A stretch of 23,849 nucleotides of DNA, from positions 1-23,849 of the forward strand of contig JBPYFB010000541.1 of assembly GCA_051986465.1 (NCBI GenBank), read 5' to 3'. Each line of letters starts with the position of its first letter. The stretch's first letter is position 1. Shown here piece by piece: positions 14,647-22,420 of this stretch. The stretch comes from DATEJJ01 sp051986465. Lineage in GTDB: Bacteria; Actinomycetota; Actinomycetes; Mycobacteriales; Micromonosporaceae. Below the pieces are notes generated by a model. It was given only the letters and a program-made list of their open reading frames with translations. It was not told where the DNA came from and made no database searches. Made by a program: the position numbers and the translations under genes.

Positions 14647-15378
14647 GTGTCCACACTGCTCGTCAACGAGGTGCTCAAGCTGCGCACCGTCCGTACCTGG
14701 TGGCTCGTGCTGATCGCCACCGAGGTGCTGGTCCTGCTCGGGGTGACCGGGAGAGTGATCAACGCTGGGCAGGTCAATGACCCGGCCATTCCCAGCGGCG
14801 CGGCGGCCCACGTCGGCCTCGCCTCGCTGTTCCTTCTCGTCCTGGGCATCACCGCCGTGGCGGGGGAGTACCGGCACAAGACGATCGTGGAGACCTACCT
14901 GGCCACACCGCACCGGGGCCGGGTGATCCAGGCCAAGCTGTACGTGTACACGGTGGTGGGTCTCGTGTTCGGCATCATCGCCAGCGCGACCGCGATCGGC
15001 GCGCTCGCCATCGAACTCGCCGCGCGCGGTGGTTCGCTGGACCTGTCCGACGGGGCGCTGTGGCGTACCCTCATCGGCGCCGTGGTCTGGCAGGCGCTGT
15101 TCGCCGCGATCGGCGTTGGCGTCGGTGCCTTGGTCCGTAATCTGGCCGGCGCCGTCGCGGTCGCCCTCGCCTGGGTCGCCGTTGTCGAGGGTGTGCTCGC
15201 CGAACTGGCCAGCGGGTTGAGCCGGTGGCTGCCGGCGAATCTCGGCACCCGCCTGGCCGACATGCAGGACACCTCCGGCGGTATCCCGCAGTGGCTCGCC
15301 GGCGTGGTCCTGATCGGGTACACCGTCGTCATCGCCGCCGCCGCCCTGGCGACCTCGGTGCGGCGTGACGTGGTCTAG
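14647..15378 (+). CDS. ABC-2-type transporter, permease subunit
   Basis: A 243-aa integral membrane protein with about six hydrophobic segments, e.g. WWLVLIATEVLVLLGV, GLASLFLLVLGITAVAG, VVGLVFGIIASATAIGALA and a C-terminal GVVLIGYTVVIAAAALA. AGEYRHKTIVETYLATPHR is the cytoplasmic loop typical of ABC-2 permeases. The GTG start has GAGGAG at 14636-14641, overlapping the ATPase stop. It is the membrane partner of the upstream ATPase and overlaps the following kinase reading by 14 nt if the earliest start of that gene is used. Confidence 0.88.
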   Translation: MSTLLVNEVLKLRTVRTWWLVLIATEVLVLLGVTGRVINAGQVNDPAIPSGAAAHVGLASLFLLVLGITAVAGEYRHKTIVETYLATPHRGRVIQAKLYVYTVVGLVFGIIASATAIGALAIELAARGGSLDLSDGALWRTLIGAVVWQALFAAIGVGVGALVRNLAGAVAVALAWVAVVEGVLAELASGLSRWLPANLGTRLADMQDTSGGIPQWLAGVVLIGYTVVIAAAALATSVRRDVV

Positions 15379-16255
15379 TCGCGGCGATGGCCGGCCGCGG
15401 CGCCCCGCCGAGTCGGGTGGTCGCCATGTGGCGCAAGGCACGCCCGGCACCCGGGCGGCATCGCGGGCCGACGTCGCGATCGCGGCCGTACTGGCCGGCG
15501 CGACCGTGGTGACCATGCTGGTCGGTCGGGGGCCCGGGCCAGCCGACCTCCGCACGCTGCCGCTCGCCGCGGTGGCGTGCGGAGTGCTGGCGCTGCGGCG
15601 CCGCTGGCCGGTCCCGGTTCTGGTGATTTCCACGCTCGCGGTCGAGGCCGTCATGGCGCTCGCCCGGCGCCATGACTCCGGACTGGTGCTGGCCGCCCCG
15701 CTGATCGCGGTGTACACCGTGGCTGAGGTGGGCGCCCGCCGCAAGGCGGTGGTGGGTGCGGGCTTCGTCGTCCTGCTGCTGGCCGGTACCCACATCATCG
15801 GCCGGCCCAGCCACTGGATGAGCGTGGCGAACGTCGCCCTCGCGGCGCTGGGCGGGCTCGCCGTGGCCGCCGGCGACGCGTCGCGCACCCGGCGGGCCTA
15901 TCTCGCCGCGGTCGAGCGGCGGGCCCGCCAGGCGGCGGAGCAGTCGGATCGGGAGGCCCGCCGGCGGGTCGCCGAGGAGCGGCTGCGCATCGCGCGTGAC
16001 CTGCACGACGTGGTGGGCCACCACCTCGCGCTGATCAATGTGCAGGCCGGCGTGGCAGCCCACGTACTGGACGAGCAGCCGGTACAGGCCCGGCAGTCAC
16101 TGGCCCATATCCGCCAGGCGAGCAGGGCGGCCCTGGCGCACCTGCGGGAGACGGTCGGGCTGCTGCGCGACCCGGACGAACCCGCGGCGCCGGCCATTGT
16201 GGCGCAGCCGGACGCGTCCCAGCGCGACGCGGTCCAGCCGCGGCGACCTACCTAA
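15365..16255 (+). pseudogene. Sensor histidine kinase truncated before its ATP-binding domain
   Basis: The 296 aa visible comprise a basic N-terminus, about five membrane segments (35-170) and a HisKA_3-type dimerisation domain with the phospho-acceptor His214 in RIARDLHDVVGHH, followed by LAHLRETVGLLRDPDEP. In kinases of this family (NarL/DesK-like) an HATPase_c domain of roughly 120-150 residues follows; here the protein stops about 25 residues later, and no frame in 16200-16369 shows the N-box or G-boxes. No response regulator gene lies nearby, although such kinases normally pair with a LuxR-type one and often with an ABC-2 transporter. A deletion that joined this gene to the AfsR upstream region is likely. 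Starts at GTG 15365 or GTG 15428 are both possible. It cannot autophosphorylate by itself. Confidence 0.75.
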
Positions 16256-16270
16256 ACCCCCGGCAGTATC

Positions 16271-16292
16271 AGTCGGGTGTCCGACTAGTCGG
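16271..16292. promoter_or_regulatory. Triple AGTCGG/CCGACT palindrome upstream of the AfsR-type gene
   Basis: AGTCGG (16271-16276), a 4-nt spacer, CCGACT (16281-16286) and AGTCGG (16287-16292) form a hairpin next to a perfect 12-bp palindrome (16281-16292). It lies 23 bp before the putative -10 and 77 bp before the GTG start, at a position suited to a repressor or activator site. A second short inverted repeat, CACGG-TTG-CCGTG, is at 16298-16310. Confidence 0.45.
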
Positions 16293-16314
16293 CGGATCAC
16301 GGTTGCCGTGCGGA

Positions 16315-16320
16315 TAGCTT
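16315..16320 (+). promoter_or_regulatory. Putative -10 box of the AfsR-type regulator
   Basis: TAGCTT fits TANNNT and continues TTGCC, matching the box before the ABC-2 operon apart from one base. The start codon is 49 bp downstream. No consensus -35 is visible, which suits an activator-dependent promoter. Confidence 0.35.
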
Positions 16321-16369
16321 TTGCCCCGATGACCTGCGGAGACCACGCGGCGAGCAGGGGGCGAGCCAG

Positions 16370-19177
16370 GTGCAGGTGAGGCTGCTCGGACCGGTGGACC
16401 TGATGGTGCGCGGCGCGTCCCGACCCGTTCCCGGGCTGCGCCGCAAGGCCGTCCTCGCGGCGCTGGCCCTGCAGCCTGGCCGGGTCCTCGGCACGGATCA
16501 CCTCATCGACGTCGTCTGGGGCGACGCCGCACCGGCGACCGCGGCGAACACGCTGCAGAGCCACGTCTCCCAACTGCGCCGGTTCCTGGGCCGCGACGCG
16601 ATCGTGGCGCGCCCACCGGGCTACCTGCTCGACCTCGCCGGACAGTCCACCGATGTGCAGGCGGCGGAGCGGCTGATCGGTGAGGCTGGCCGGGCCGCCG
16701 ATCCGAGCGACGCGGTGGCACGGTTGGGCGCCGCCGTCGCGCTGTGGCGCGGCCAGCCGCTGGCCGACCTCGCCGGGCTCGCCTGGTTCGACGACCACGC
16801 GCGGCGGCTGGAGTTGTTGCTGCTGCAGGCCCGCCAGGCGCTCGGCGACGTGCGGCTCGCGGTGGGCGAGCATGCGTTGCTGGTACCGGAGCTGGAGGCC
16901 TTTTCCCGCCAGTACCCGTTGGACGAGCGGATCCACGGCCAGCTGATGCTCGCCCTGTACCGGTGCGGGCGGCAGAGCGACGCGCTGGAGGTCTACCACC
17001 GGCTGCGCCGCACGCTCGACGACGAGCTCGCGATGCGGCCCGGCCAGAGCCTGCGCGACCTGGAAGCCGCCATCCTGCGCCAGGACCCGTCGCTCGACCC
17101 GCCCGCCGCCCCGGTCACCGGTACGCCCACGCCGGTCGTACCGGCGCAGTTGCCACCCGCCCTGCACGCCTTCACCGGCCGCGGCCAGGAGCTCGCCTGG
17201 CTCGACGGGCTTCTCGACCGGGCCGCCACCGGCCAGCCGGAGCGTCCGGTCGCGCTGCTCATCACGGCGGTCTCCGGTACCGCCGGGGTCGGCAAGACCA
17301 CCCTCGCCGTGCACTGGGCCCACCAGATCGCCGACCGCTTCCCGGACGGCCAGCTCTACGTGAACCTGCGTGGCTTCGACCCCGGCGGTACCGTGGTCGA
17401 CCCGGCCTCCGCGGTGCGCGGGTTCCTGGACGCGCTCGACGTGCGACCCGAGCGGATCCCGCCGGACCCGGCCGCGCAGGCCGCGCTGTACCGCAGCCTC
17501 ACCGCCGGGAAGCGGATGCTGGTGGTGCTGGACAACGCCCGCGATGACGAGCAGGTACGCCCGCTGCTGCCCGGTTCGGCCGGCTGCCTGGTGGTGGTGA
17601 CCAGTCGCAACCAGCTGACCGGGCTGATCGCCACCGAGGCCGCGTACCAGTTGACCCTCGACGTACTGTCCACTGTGGAGTCCCGCCAGCTGCTCGCCCG
17701 GCGGCTGGGTGCCAGTACCGTCGCGGCGCAACCGTACGCCGTGGAACGGATCATCGCGGCCTGCGCCCGGCTGCCGCTCGCCCTCGCGGTGGCCGCCGCC
17801 CGCGCCCAGGTGACCGGCTTCCCCCTCGCCACCCTCGCCACCCAGTTGGACGACGCCGGTGGACGGTTGGACGTGCTGGACGCCGGCGATACCACGACCC
17901 GGGTGCGTACCGTCTTCTCCTGGTCCTACGCCGCGCTCACGCCGGCGGCGGCCCGGCTGTTCCGGTTGCTGGGACTCTGCGCCGGCCCCGACGTCTCGGT
18001 ACCGGCCGCGGCCAGCCTCGCCGGCCAACCCCAGCCGGAGGTACGCGCGCTGCTGACCGAGCTGGTGCGCGCCAACCTGCTCACCGAGCACGGGCCCGGC
18101 CGGTACAGCTTCCACGACCTGCTGCGCGGGTACGCGACGGAACTCGCCCAACTGGAGCAGCCGGACGTTCTCCAGGCCGCCCGGCTGCGCCTGTACGACC
18201 ACTGCGTGCATACCGCCGTCGCCGCGGATCGCCTGGTGGAACCGGCCCGCGATCCGATGCCCGTACCGCTGGGCCAGGCCAGCCCCGGTACCCGCGCGGA
18301 GAGCCCGACCGATCACGAGGCCGCAATGGCGTGGCTGCACACCGAGCGGCACGTCCTGCTGGCCACCCTGCGCCAGGCCGGCGAGACCGGCTTCGATACC
18401 CACGCCTGGCAACTGGCCTGGGCGCTGGACCGGTTCCTGGACCGGCGGGGGCACTGGCCCGACCTGATCGCCGCCTGGCGCGGCGCCCTGCGGGCCGGCC
18501 GCCGCCTGGCCGACCCGGGCGCGCAGGCCGTCGCCCACCGCCTCCTCGGCTACGCCAACATCAGGCTGGGCCGGTACGTCGAGGCGCACACCCACATCGG
18601 CCACGCCCTCGAGCTGTTCGCCCAGGTCGCGAACCAGACCGGGCTGGTATACACCTACCGGGACCGGGCCATCCTGTGGGAGCGGCAGGGCCGGTCCGAC
18701 CGGGCGCTCGACGATGCCGAGCAGGCGCTCCGCCTCTCCGGGGCGGCCGGCCACCGGGCCCAGGCGTACGCCCTCAACGCCGTCGGCTGGTGCCGCGCGC
18801 AGATCGGTGACCACGCCCGTGCCGTCGGCTACTGCCGGCGCGCCCTCACCCTCCACGAGCAACTCGGCGACCTCAGCGGGCAGGCCGCCACCTGGGACAG
18901 TCTCGGCTACGCCCACCATCACCTCGGCCGCCACGACCTCGCGGTCGACTGTTACGAGCAGGCTCTCGCGATCTACCGGCAGCTCAGCTACAACTACTAC
19001 CAAGCCACCACACTGCTGCGCCTGGGCGAGACCCACCAGGCCGCGGGCGATACTCCCGCCGCCCGCGACGCCTGGCAGTCAGCGCTCGCCATCCTCACCG
19101 AGCTGCGGCACCCCGACGCCGACGCGGTCCGCGCGAAGCTCCGCGAGCTCGCCGACTGCCTCGCGGGTTGTGGCTAG
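16370..19177 (+). CDS. AfsR/SARP-family transcriptional regulator with NB-ARC and TPR domains
   Basis: A 935-aa multidomain regulator of the AfsR type, usually controlling secondary metabolism in actinomycetes. Domains in order: OmpR-like winged helix (about 1-90; VRLLGPVDL at the start and SHVSQLRRFLG), BTAD (about 95-240, ending LRDLEAAILRQDPSL), a Pro/Ala linker, NB-ARC ATPase from about 265 with Walker A GTAGVGKTT near 302-311, Walker B-like LVVLDNA near 383-389 and RLPLALAVA near 467-475, then TPR helices (about 690-930). The length is normal and no motif is missing. The GTG start at 16370 has a GGGGG run 8 nt upstream. It follows the truncated kinase and converges with the AraC-type gene with 18 bp between. 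Nearby targets could include the ABC-2 operon, which shares its -10 box, or its own gene. Confidence 0.9.
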   Translation: MQVRLLGPVDLMVRGASRPVPGLRRKAVLAALALQPGRVLGTDHLIDVVWGDAAPATAANTLQSHVSQLRRFLGRDAIVARPPGYLLDLAGQSTDVQAAERLIGEAGRAADPSDAVARLGAAVALWRGQPLADLAGLAWFDDHARRLELLLLQARQALGDVRLAVGEHALLVPELEAFSRQYPLDERIHGQLMLALYRCGRQSDALEVYHRLRRTLDDELAMRPGQSLRDLEAAILRQDPSLDPPAAPVTGTPTPVVPAQLPPALHAFTGRGQELAWLDGLLDRAATGQPERPVALLITAVSGTAGVGKTTLAVHWAHQIADRFPDGQLYVNLRGFDPGGTVVDPASAVRGFLDALDVRPERIPPDPAAQAALYRSLTAGKRMLVVLDNARDDEQVRPLLPGSAGCLVVVTSRNQLTGLIATEAAYQLTLDVLSTVESRQLLARRLGASTVAAQPYAVERIIAACARLPLALAVAAARAQVTGFPLATLATQLDDAGGRLDVLDAGDTTTRVRTVFSWSYAALTPAAARLFRLLGLCAGPDVSVPAAASLAGQPQPEVRALLTELVRANLLTEHGPGRYSFHDLLRGYATELAQLEQPDVLQAARLRLYDHCVHTAVAADRLVEPARDPMPVPLGQASPGTRAESPTDHEAAMAWLHTERHVLLATLRQAGETGFDTHAWQLAWALDRFLDRRGHWPDLIAAWRGALRAGRRLADPGAQAVAHRLLGYANIRLGRYVEAHTHIGHALELFAQVANQTGLVYTYRDRAILWERQGRSDRALDDAEQALRLSGAAGHRAQAYALNAVGWCRAQIGDHARAVGYCRRALTLHEQLGDLSGQAATWDSLGYAHHHLGRHDLAVDCYEQALAIYRQLSYNYYQATTLLRLGETHQAAGDTPAARDAWQSALAILTELRHPDADAVRAKLRELADCLAGCG

Positions 19178-19195
19178 CACCGATGGGGATGCGGG

Positions 19196-20170
19196 TCACG
19201 CGCGGCGGCGGTGCACCGTCCGGTACTGCGTCGGCGAGATGCCGAACCATGCGCTGAACGCCTGGCGCAGGGCTTCCGCGGAGCGGAACCCGGTCGCCTT
19301 GGCGATCGACGAGACCGGCTGATCGGTGGTCACCAGGGCGGTGGCCGCCGCCTCCAGCCGCAGTTGGCGGACCAGCCGGGCCGCGGTCTGCCCGGCGTGG
19401 GCGACGAGTAGCCGGGTCAGGTGCCGCTCGCTCACACCGGCCACCGCGGCGAGCCGGGCGGTGCAGAGGTCGGTATGGGGATTGGCCGTGACGTGGTCGA
19501 GGACCCGCCGCACCACCGCGTGCTCGGGACGCCGGGCCCGTACGAACAGACTCATCTGCGCCTGGTTGCCCGGTCGCTGCAGATAGGTGACCATGCCCAT
19601 AGCCACCCAGCGGGCCAGTTCCGCGCCGTGGTCGGCCTCCACGAAGGCCAGGGTGAGGTCGAGCGCCGCGGTGACGCCGCCGGAGGTCCACACGTGACCG
19701 TCCCGCACGAAGATCGGCGCGGGGTCGAAGCGCACCGCCGGATACGCGGCCGCCAACTCGGCCGCATGGTGCCAGTGCGTGGTTGCCCGCCGGCCGTCCA
19801 GCAGCCCGGCCGCGGCGAGCACGCTCGCGCCGGTGCACACCGATACCACCCGGCTCGAACCGCGGGCCAGCCGCTGGACCTCAGCGAGCAGGCCGCGGTC
19901 CGCGGCGGCCGCGGTGTGCCCGAGGCCGCCGGAGACCACGAGGGTATGCACGGCAGGGCGCACGTCCGGCAGCGCCACCTGGCCGGGTAGCTCCAGCCCG
20001 GAGTCGCAGCGCACCGCGCCGCCGGAGAGCGTGGCGAACCGTACGTCGTATGCGGGCGTCGCGCCCAGCCGGTTGGCGACGTCGAGACAGCTCGTGACGC
20101 ATGCGACGTCCACCAATTCGATGCCGTCGTAGCCGACGACGACCACGCGGCGTTCGTGCACGCTGGCCAT
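19196..20170 (-). CDS. GlxA-type AraC-family transcriptional regulator with DJ-1/PfpI-like N-terminal domain
   Basis: About 324 aa. The N-terminal two thirds are a DJ-1/PfpI (class I glutamine amidotransferase-like) domain: VVVVGYDGIELVDVA at the start and VCTGASVLAAAGLLDGRRATTHW around the nucleophile-position Cys. The C-terminus is an AraC DNA-binding domain with two helix-turn-helices (VAGVSERHLTRLL and SIAKATGFRSAEALRQAF), ending in the expected PTQYR. It is divergent from a DJ-1/PfpI enzyme gene of related fold, a common arrangement for a regulator and its target. ATG 20170 is chosen over in-frame ATG 20224 because the longer form adds a non-homologous Arg-rich stretch and would cover part of an inverted repeat in the shared promoter. 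The effector is unknown. Confidence 0.88.
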   Translation of the reverse strand: MASVHERRVVVVGYDGIELVDVACVTSCLDVANRLGATPAYDVRFATLSGGAVRCDSGLELPGQVALPDVRPAVHTLVVSGGLGHTAAAADRGLLAEVQRLARGSSRVVSVCTGASVLAAAGLLDGRRATTHWHHAAELAAAYPAVRFDPAPIFVRDGHVWTSGGVTAALDLTLAFVEADHGAELARWVAMGMVTYLQRPGNQAQMSLFVRARRPEHAVVRRVLDHVTANPHTDLCTARLAAVAGVSERHLTRLLVAHAGQTAARLVRQLRLEAAATALVTTDQPVSSIAKATGFRSAEALRQAFSAWFGISPTQYRTVHRRRA

Positions 20171-20197
20171 CGTACGAGCGCATGCGGCGGTCCGGCG

Positions 20198-20244
20198 GGA
20201 CAGGTATCCCAGGATCTCGGACATGATTGCCGCCGCACCTGTCC
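20198..20244. promoter_or_regulatory. 8-bp inverted repeat in the AraC / DJ-1 divergent promoter
   Basis: GGACAGGT (20198-20205) and ACCTGTCC (20237-20244) are perfect inverted halves 31 bp apart, lying between the two divergent genes. The downstream half is about 20 bp before the putative -10 of the DJ-1 gene. Two half-sites at this distance could bind an AraC-type dimer; direct evidence is lacking. Confidence 0.4.
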
Positions 20245-20263
20245 GCACCGGATGGGTGGCGCA

Positions 20264-20269
20264 TACGGT
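20264..20269 (+). promoter_or_regulatory. Putative -10 box giving a leaderless DJ-1 transcript
   Basis: TACGGT (TANNNT) ends 6 bp before ATG 20276, and there is no Shine-Dalgarno sequence. This geometry would start transcription at or next to the ATG, as in the leaderless mRNAs common in actinobacteria. Confidence 0.4.
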
Positions 20270-20275
20270 TCCCAG

Positions 20276-20983
20276 ATGCAGATCGCGATCATGCTGTACC
20301 CCGGCACCACCGCCCTCGACGTGGTCGGCCCGTACGAGGTACTCAGCCGCATACCGGGCGCCGAGGTCCGGTTCGTGGGCAAGGAGACCGGCCCGCTGCT
20401 CACCGACGGGAGCGTCCTGTTGCTCGGCGTCACGCACACGCTCGCCGAGACGCCCGCGCCGGATCTCGTGCTGGTGCCGGGCGGCATGACGACGCCGACC
20501 GCGATGGTGGACAAGGAGATCCTCGGCTGGCTGCGGTCGGTACACGAGACCGCGACGTGGATGACCTCCGTGTGCAGCGGCGCGGTGATCCTGGCGGCCG
20601 CGGGACTCCTCAAGGGCCAGCCGGCGACCACGCACTGGATCGCCATGGGCGGGTTGCGGATGATGGGCGCGATACCCCGACCCGACGAGCGGATCGTGCG
20701 TACCGGCAAGGTGGTCACGGCGGCGGGGGTATCCGCCGGCATCGACCTGGGACTCTGGCTGGTCGGCGAGATCGCGGGCCGGGAACTGGCCGAGGCGATC
20801 CAACTGACCGTCGAGTACGATCCGCAGCCGCCGTTCGACTCAGGCCACATGAGCAAGGCGTCCGAACCGGTACGCAAGCGCGCCAGGCAGTTGCTCGCCG
20901 ATCGGACGGACTTCAAGCAAACGTTGGTCAAGCCGAGGATAGCCTGGAACCGATTGATCGACTTCGTGCGTACCGGCAAGTGA
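20276..20983 (+). CDS. DJ-1/PfpI-family protein
   Basis: A 235-aa cytoplasmic protein of the DJ-1/PfpI superfamily (PF01965), resembling isonitrile hydratase-like and ThiJ-like members. It begins QIAIMLYPGTTALDVVGPYEVL and carries the nucleophile elbow SVCSGAVILAAAGLLKGQPATTHW, whose Cys lies in a strand-loop-helix turn; the conserved acidic residue of the triad is the Glu in VGPYEV. The reaction cannot be assigned. It heads a run of four closely spaced genes (gaps of 15, 4 and 23 nt) and is divergent from a GlxA-type regulator. The extra C-terminal 50 residues (FDSGHMSKASEPV onward) are seen in the hydratase-like branch. Confidence 0.85.
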   Translation: MQIAIMLYPGTTALDVVGPYEVLSRIPGAEVRFVGKETGPLLTDGSVLLLGVTHTLAETPAPDLVLVPGGMTTPTAMVDKEILGWLRSVHETATWMTSVCSGAVILAAAGLLKGQPATTHWIAMGGLRMMGAIPRPDERIVRTGKVVTAAGVSAGIDLGLWLVGEIAGRELAEAIQLTVEYDPQPPFDSGHMSKASEPVRKRARQLLADRTDFKQTLVKPRIAWNRLIDFVRTGK

Positions 20984-20998
20984 ATCCTGGAGGCTGAC

Positions 20999-21490
20999 GT
21001 GTCCTACCCCGAGCCCACGTACCAGGGCGACACCGGCGAGCTGAGCGCTATGTTCCGTCCCGCTGATTCGGAGCCTGAACTGCGGTACAGCCGCTCCGGC
21101 GGTACGGTTCACTACCTGGCCACCGGCGCCACGACCAAGGGCGAGTTCGGCCTGTACCGCTGGACGATGGGCCCCGGACCGGGCGGGCCCGACCCGCACT
21201 TCCACAAGACGATCTCGGAGTCGTTCTACGTGCTGTCCGGTACCGTCCAGCTCTACGACGGTACCCGCTGGATCGACGGCAAGCCGGGCGACTTCCTGTT
21301 CGTACCCGAGGGCGGCGTGCACGGGTTCCGCAACGAGTCGGGCGAGCCCGCCTCGATGCTGCTGCTGTTCGCGCCCGGCGCGCCGCGCGAGGACTACTTC
21401 GAGACGCTGGAGCGGTTCGCGCAGGGCCTCACGATGACCGACGAGGAACGCGCCGAGTTCTTCCTGCGCCACGACACGTACTGGCTGTGA
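20999..21490 (+). CDS. Cupin-domain protein
   Basis: A 163-aa single-domain cupin. Motif 1 is HFHKTISESFYVLSG, with two His and one Glu in ligand positions; motif 2 is PGDFLFVPEGGVHGF with the third His. The C-terminal helix (DYFETLERFAQGLTMTDEERAEFF) resembles cupins found beside oxidoreductases in metabolite clusters. GGAGG at 20989-20993 gives a 5-nt spacing to the GTG start. It shares only the general fold with the other cupin in the window (12418-12837), so a recent duplication is unlikely. The activity is unknown. Confidence 0.85.
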   Translation: MSYPEPTYQGDTGELSAMFRPADSEPELRYSRSGGTVHYLATGATTKGEFGLYRWTMGPGPGGPDPHFHKTISESFYVLSGTVQLYDGTRWIDGKPGDFLFVPEGGVHGFRNESGEPASMLLLFAPGAPREDYFETLERFAQGLTMTDEERAEFFLRHDTYWL

Positions 21491-21494
21491 ACCC

Positions 21495-22397
21495 GTGCGG
21501 CTGAGTATGAGCGTCACCAACTTCTCATGGCGTGACGAGCGGCAGGGCCTCGGCGGGCACCTCGCCGGGATCGCCGAGGCCGCTGACCGCGGCGGCATCT
21601 ACGGCCTCTGGGTGTCAGACCACCTGCTACAGGCCGATCCGTACGGCGCCGGCCCGGGCGAGACCGAGATGCTGGAGGCATACACCACGCTCGGCTACCT
21701 CGCCGCGCGAACCTCGCGCATCCGGCTCGGCACGCTGGTCAGTGCGGTGACCTTCCGCCCGCCCACCTTGCTGGTGAAGGCCGTCACCACCCTCGACGTG
21801 CTCTCCGGCGGTCGCGCGATGTTCGGGATCGGCGCCGGCTACCACGGCGAGGAGGCCGCGGCGATGGGCCTGCCGCTGCCGCCCCTTCCGGAGCGGTTCG
21901 ACCGGCTGGAGGAGACGCTGCGGATCGCACTGCAGATGTGGGCGGGAGACGCGTCGCCCTATCACGGCCGGCACTACACCCTGGACGGACCGGTGGGCAG
22001 CCCGGCGCCGGTATCCCGCCCGCACCCGCCGATCCTCATCGGCGGTACCGGCGAGAAGCGGACGCTGCCGCTCGTGGCCCGCTACGCGGACGCCTGCCAC
22101 GTCTTCGACATTCCCGACGGCGGAAAGACCGTACGGCACAAGCTCGCGGTGCTCCGCGGGCTGTGCGCCGACATCGGCCGGCCGTACCGCCAGATCGAGA
22201 AGGTGATCGCGACCCGGCTGCAGCCCGGCGAGTCGACGGCCGCCTTCGTGACCCGCTGCGCGGCCCTCGCCGACCTCGGTATCGACCACGTCAGCGTCAT
22301 CACCACCGGGGTGTGGACCGCGGACGGCGTTGCCACCCTGGTCGAGGCGGCCGACCAGATCGCCGGTATCGAGGCCGCCTCCGGCGAGCCGGCCTGA
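21495..22397 (+). CDS. Luciferase-like (LLM class, probably F420-dependent) oxidoreductase
   Basis: A 300-aa TIM-barrel flavin/F420-dependent enzyme of the bacterial-luciferase family (PF00296). Visible signatures are GIYGLWVSDHLL, LAARTSRIRLGTLVSAVTFRPP, LLVKAVTTLDVLSGGRAMFGIGAGYH and PPILIGGTGEKRTL, which together favour the F420-dependent actinobacterial branch over FMN monooxygenases. GTG 21495 lies 4 nt after the cupin stop and has no clear Shine-Dalgarno sequence, so coupled translation is likely; the ATG four codons later is an alternative. It sits with a DJ-1 enzyme, a cupin and a DHFR-like reductase in one transcription unit, a set suited to redox modification of a small molecule that is not identified. 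Confidence 0.88.
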   Translation: MRLSMSVTNFSWRDERQGLGGHLAGIAEAADRGGIYGLWVSDHLLQADPYGAGPGETEMLEAYTTLGYLAARTSRIRLGTLVSAVTFRPPTLLVKAVTTLDVLSGGRAMFGIGAGYHGEEAAAMGLPLPPLPERFDRLEETLRIALQMWAGDASPYHGRHYTLDGPVGSPAPVSRPHPPILIGGTGEKRTLPLVARYADACHVFDIPDGGKTVRHKLAVLRGLCADIGRPYRQIEKVIATRLQPGESTAAFVTRCAALADLGIDHVSVITTGVWTADGVATLVEAADQIAGIEAASGEPA

Positions 22398-22420
22398 CCG
22401 ACTGCTCAGAAAGGACGCTC

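Noticed and set aside
16097..19036. Very long open frame on the - strand opposite the AfsR-type gene
   Set aside because: It is antisense to a protein with clear winged-helix, BTAD, NB-ARC and TPR motifs; its translation is low-complexity and typical of GC-rich frame shadows.
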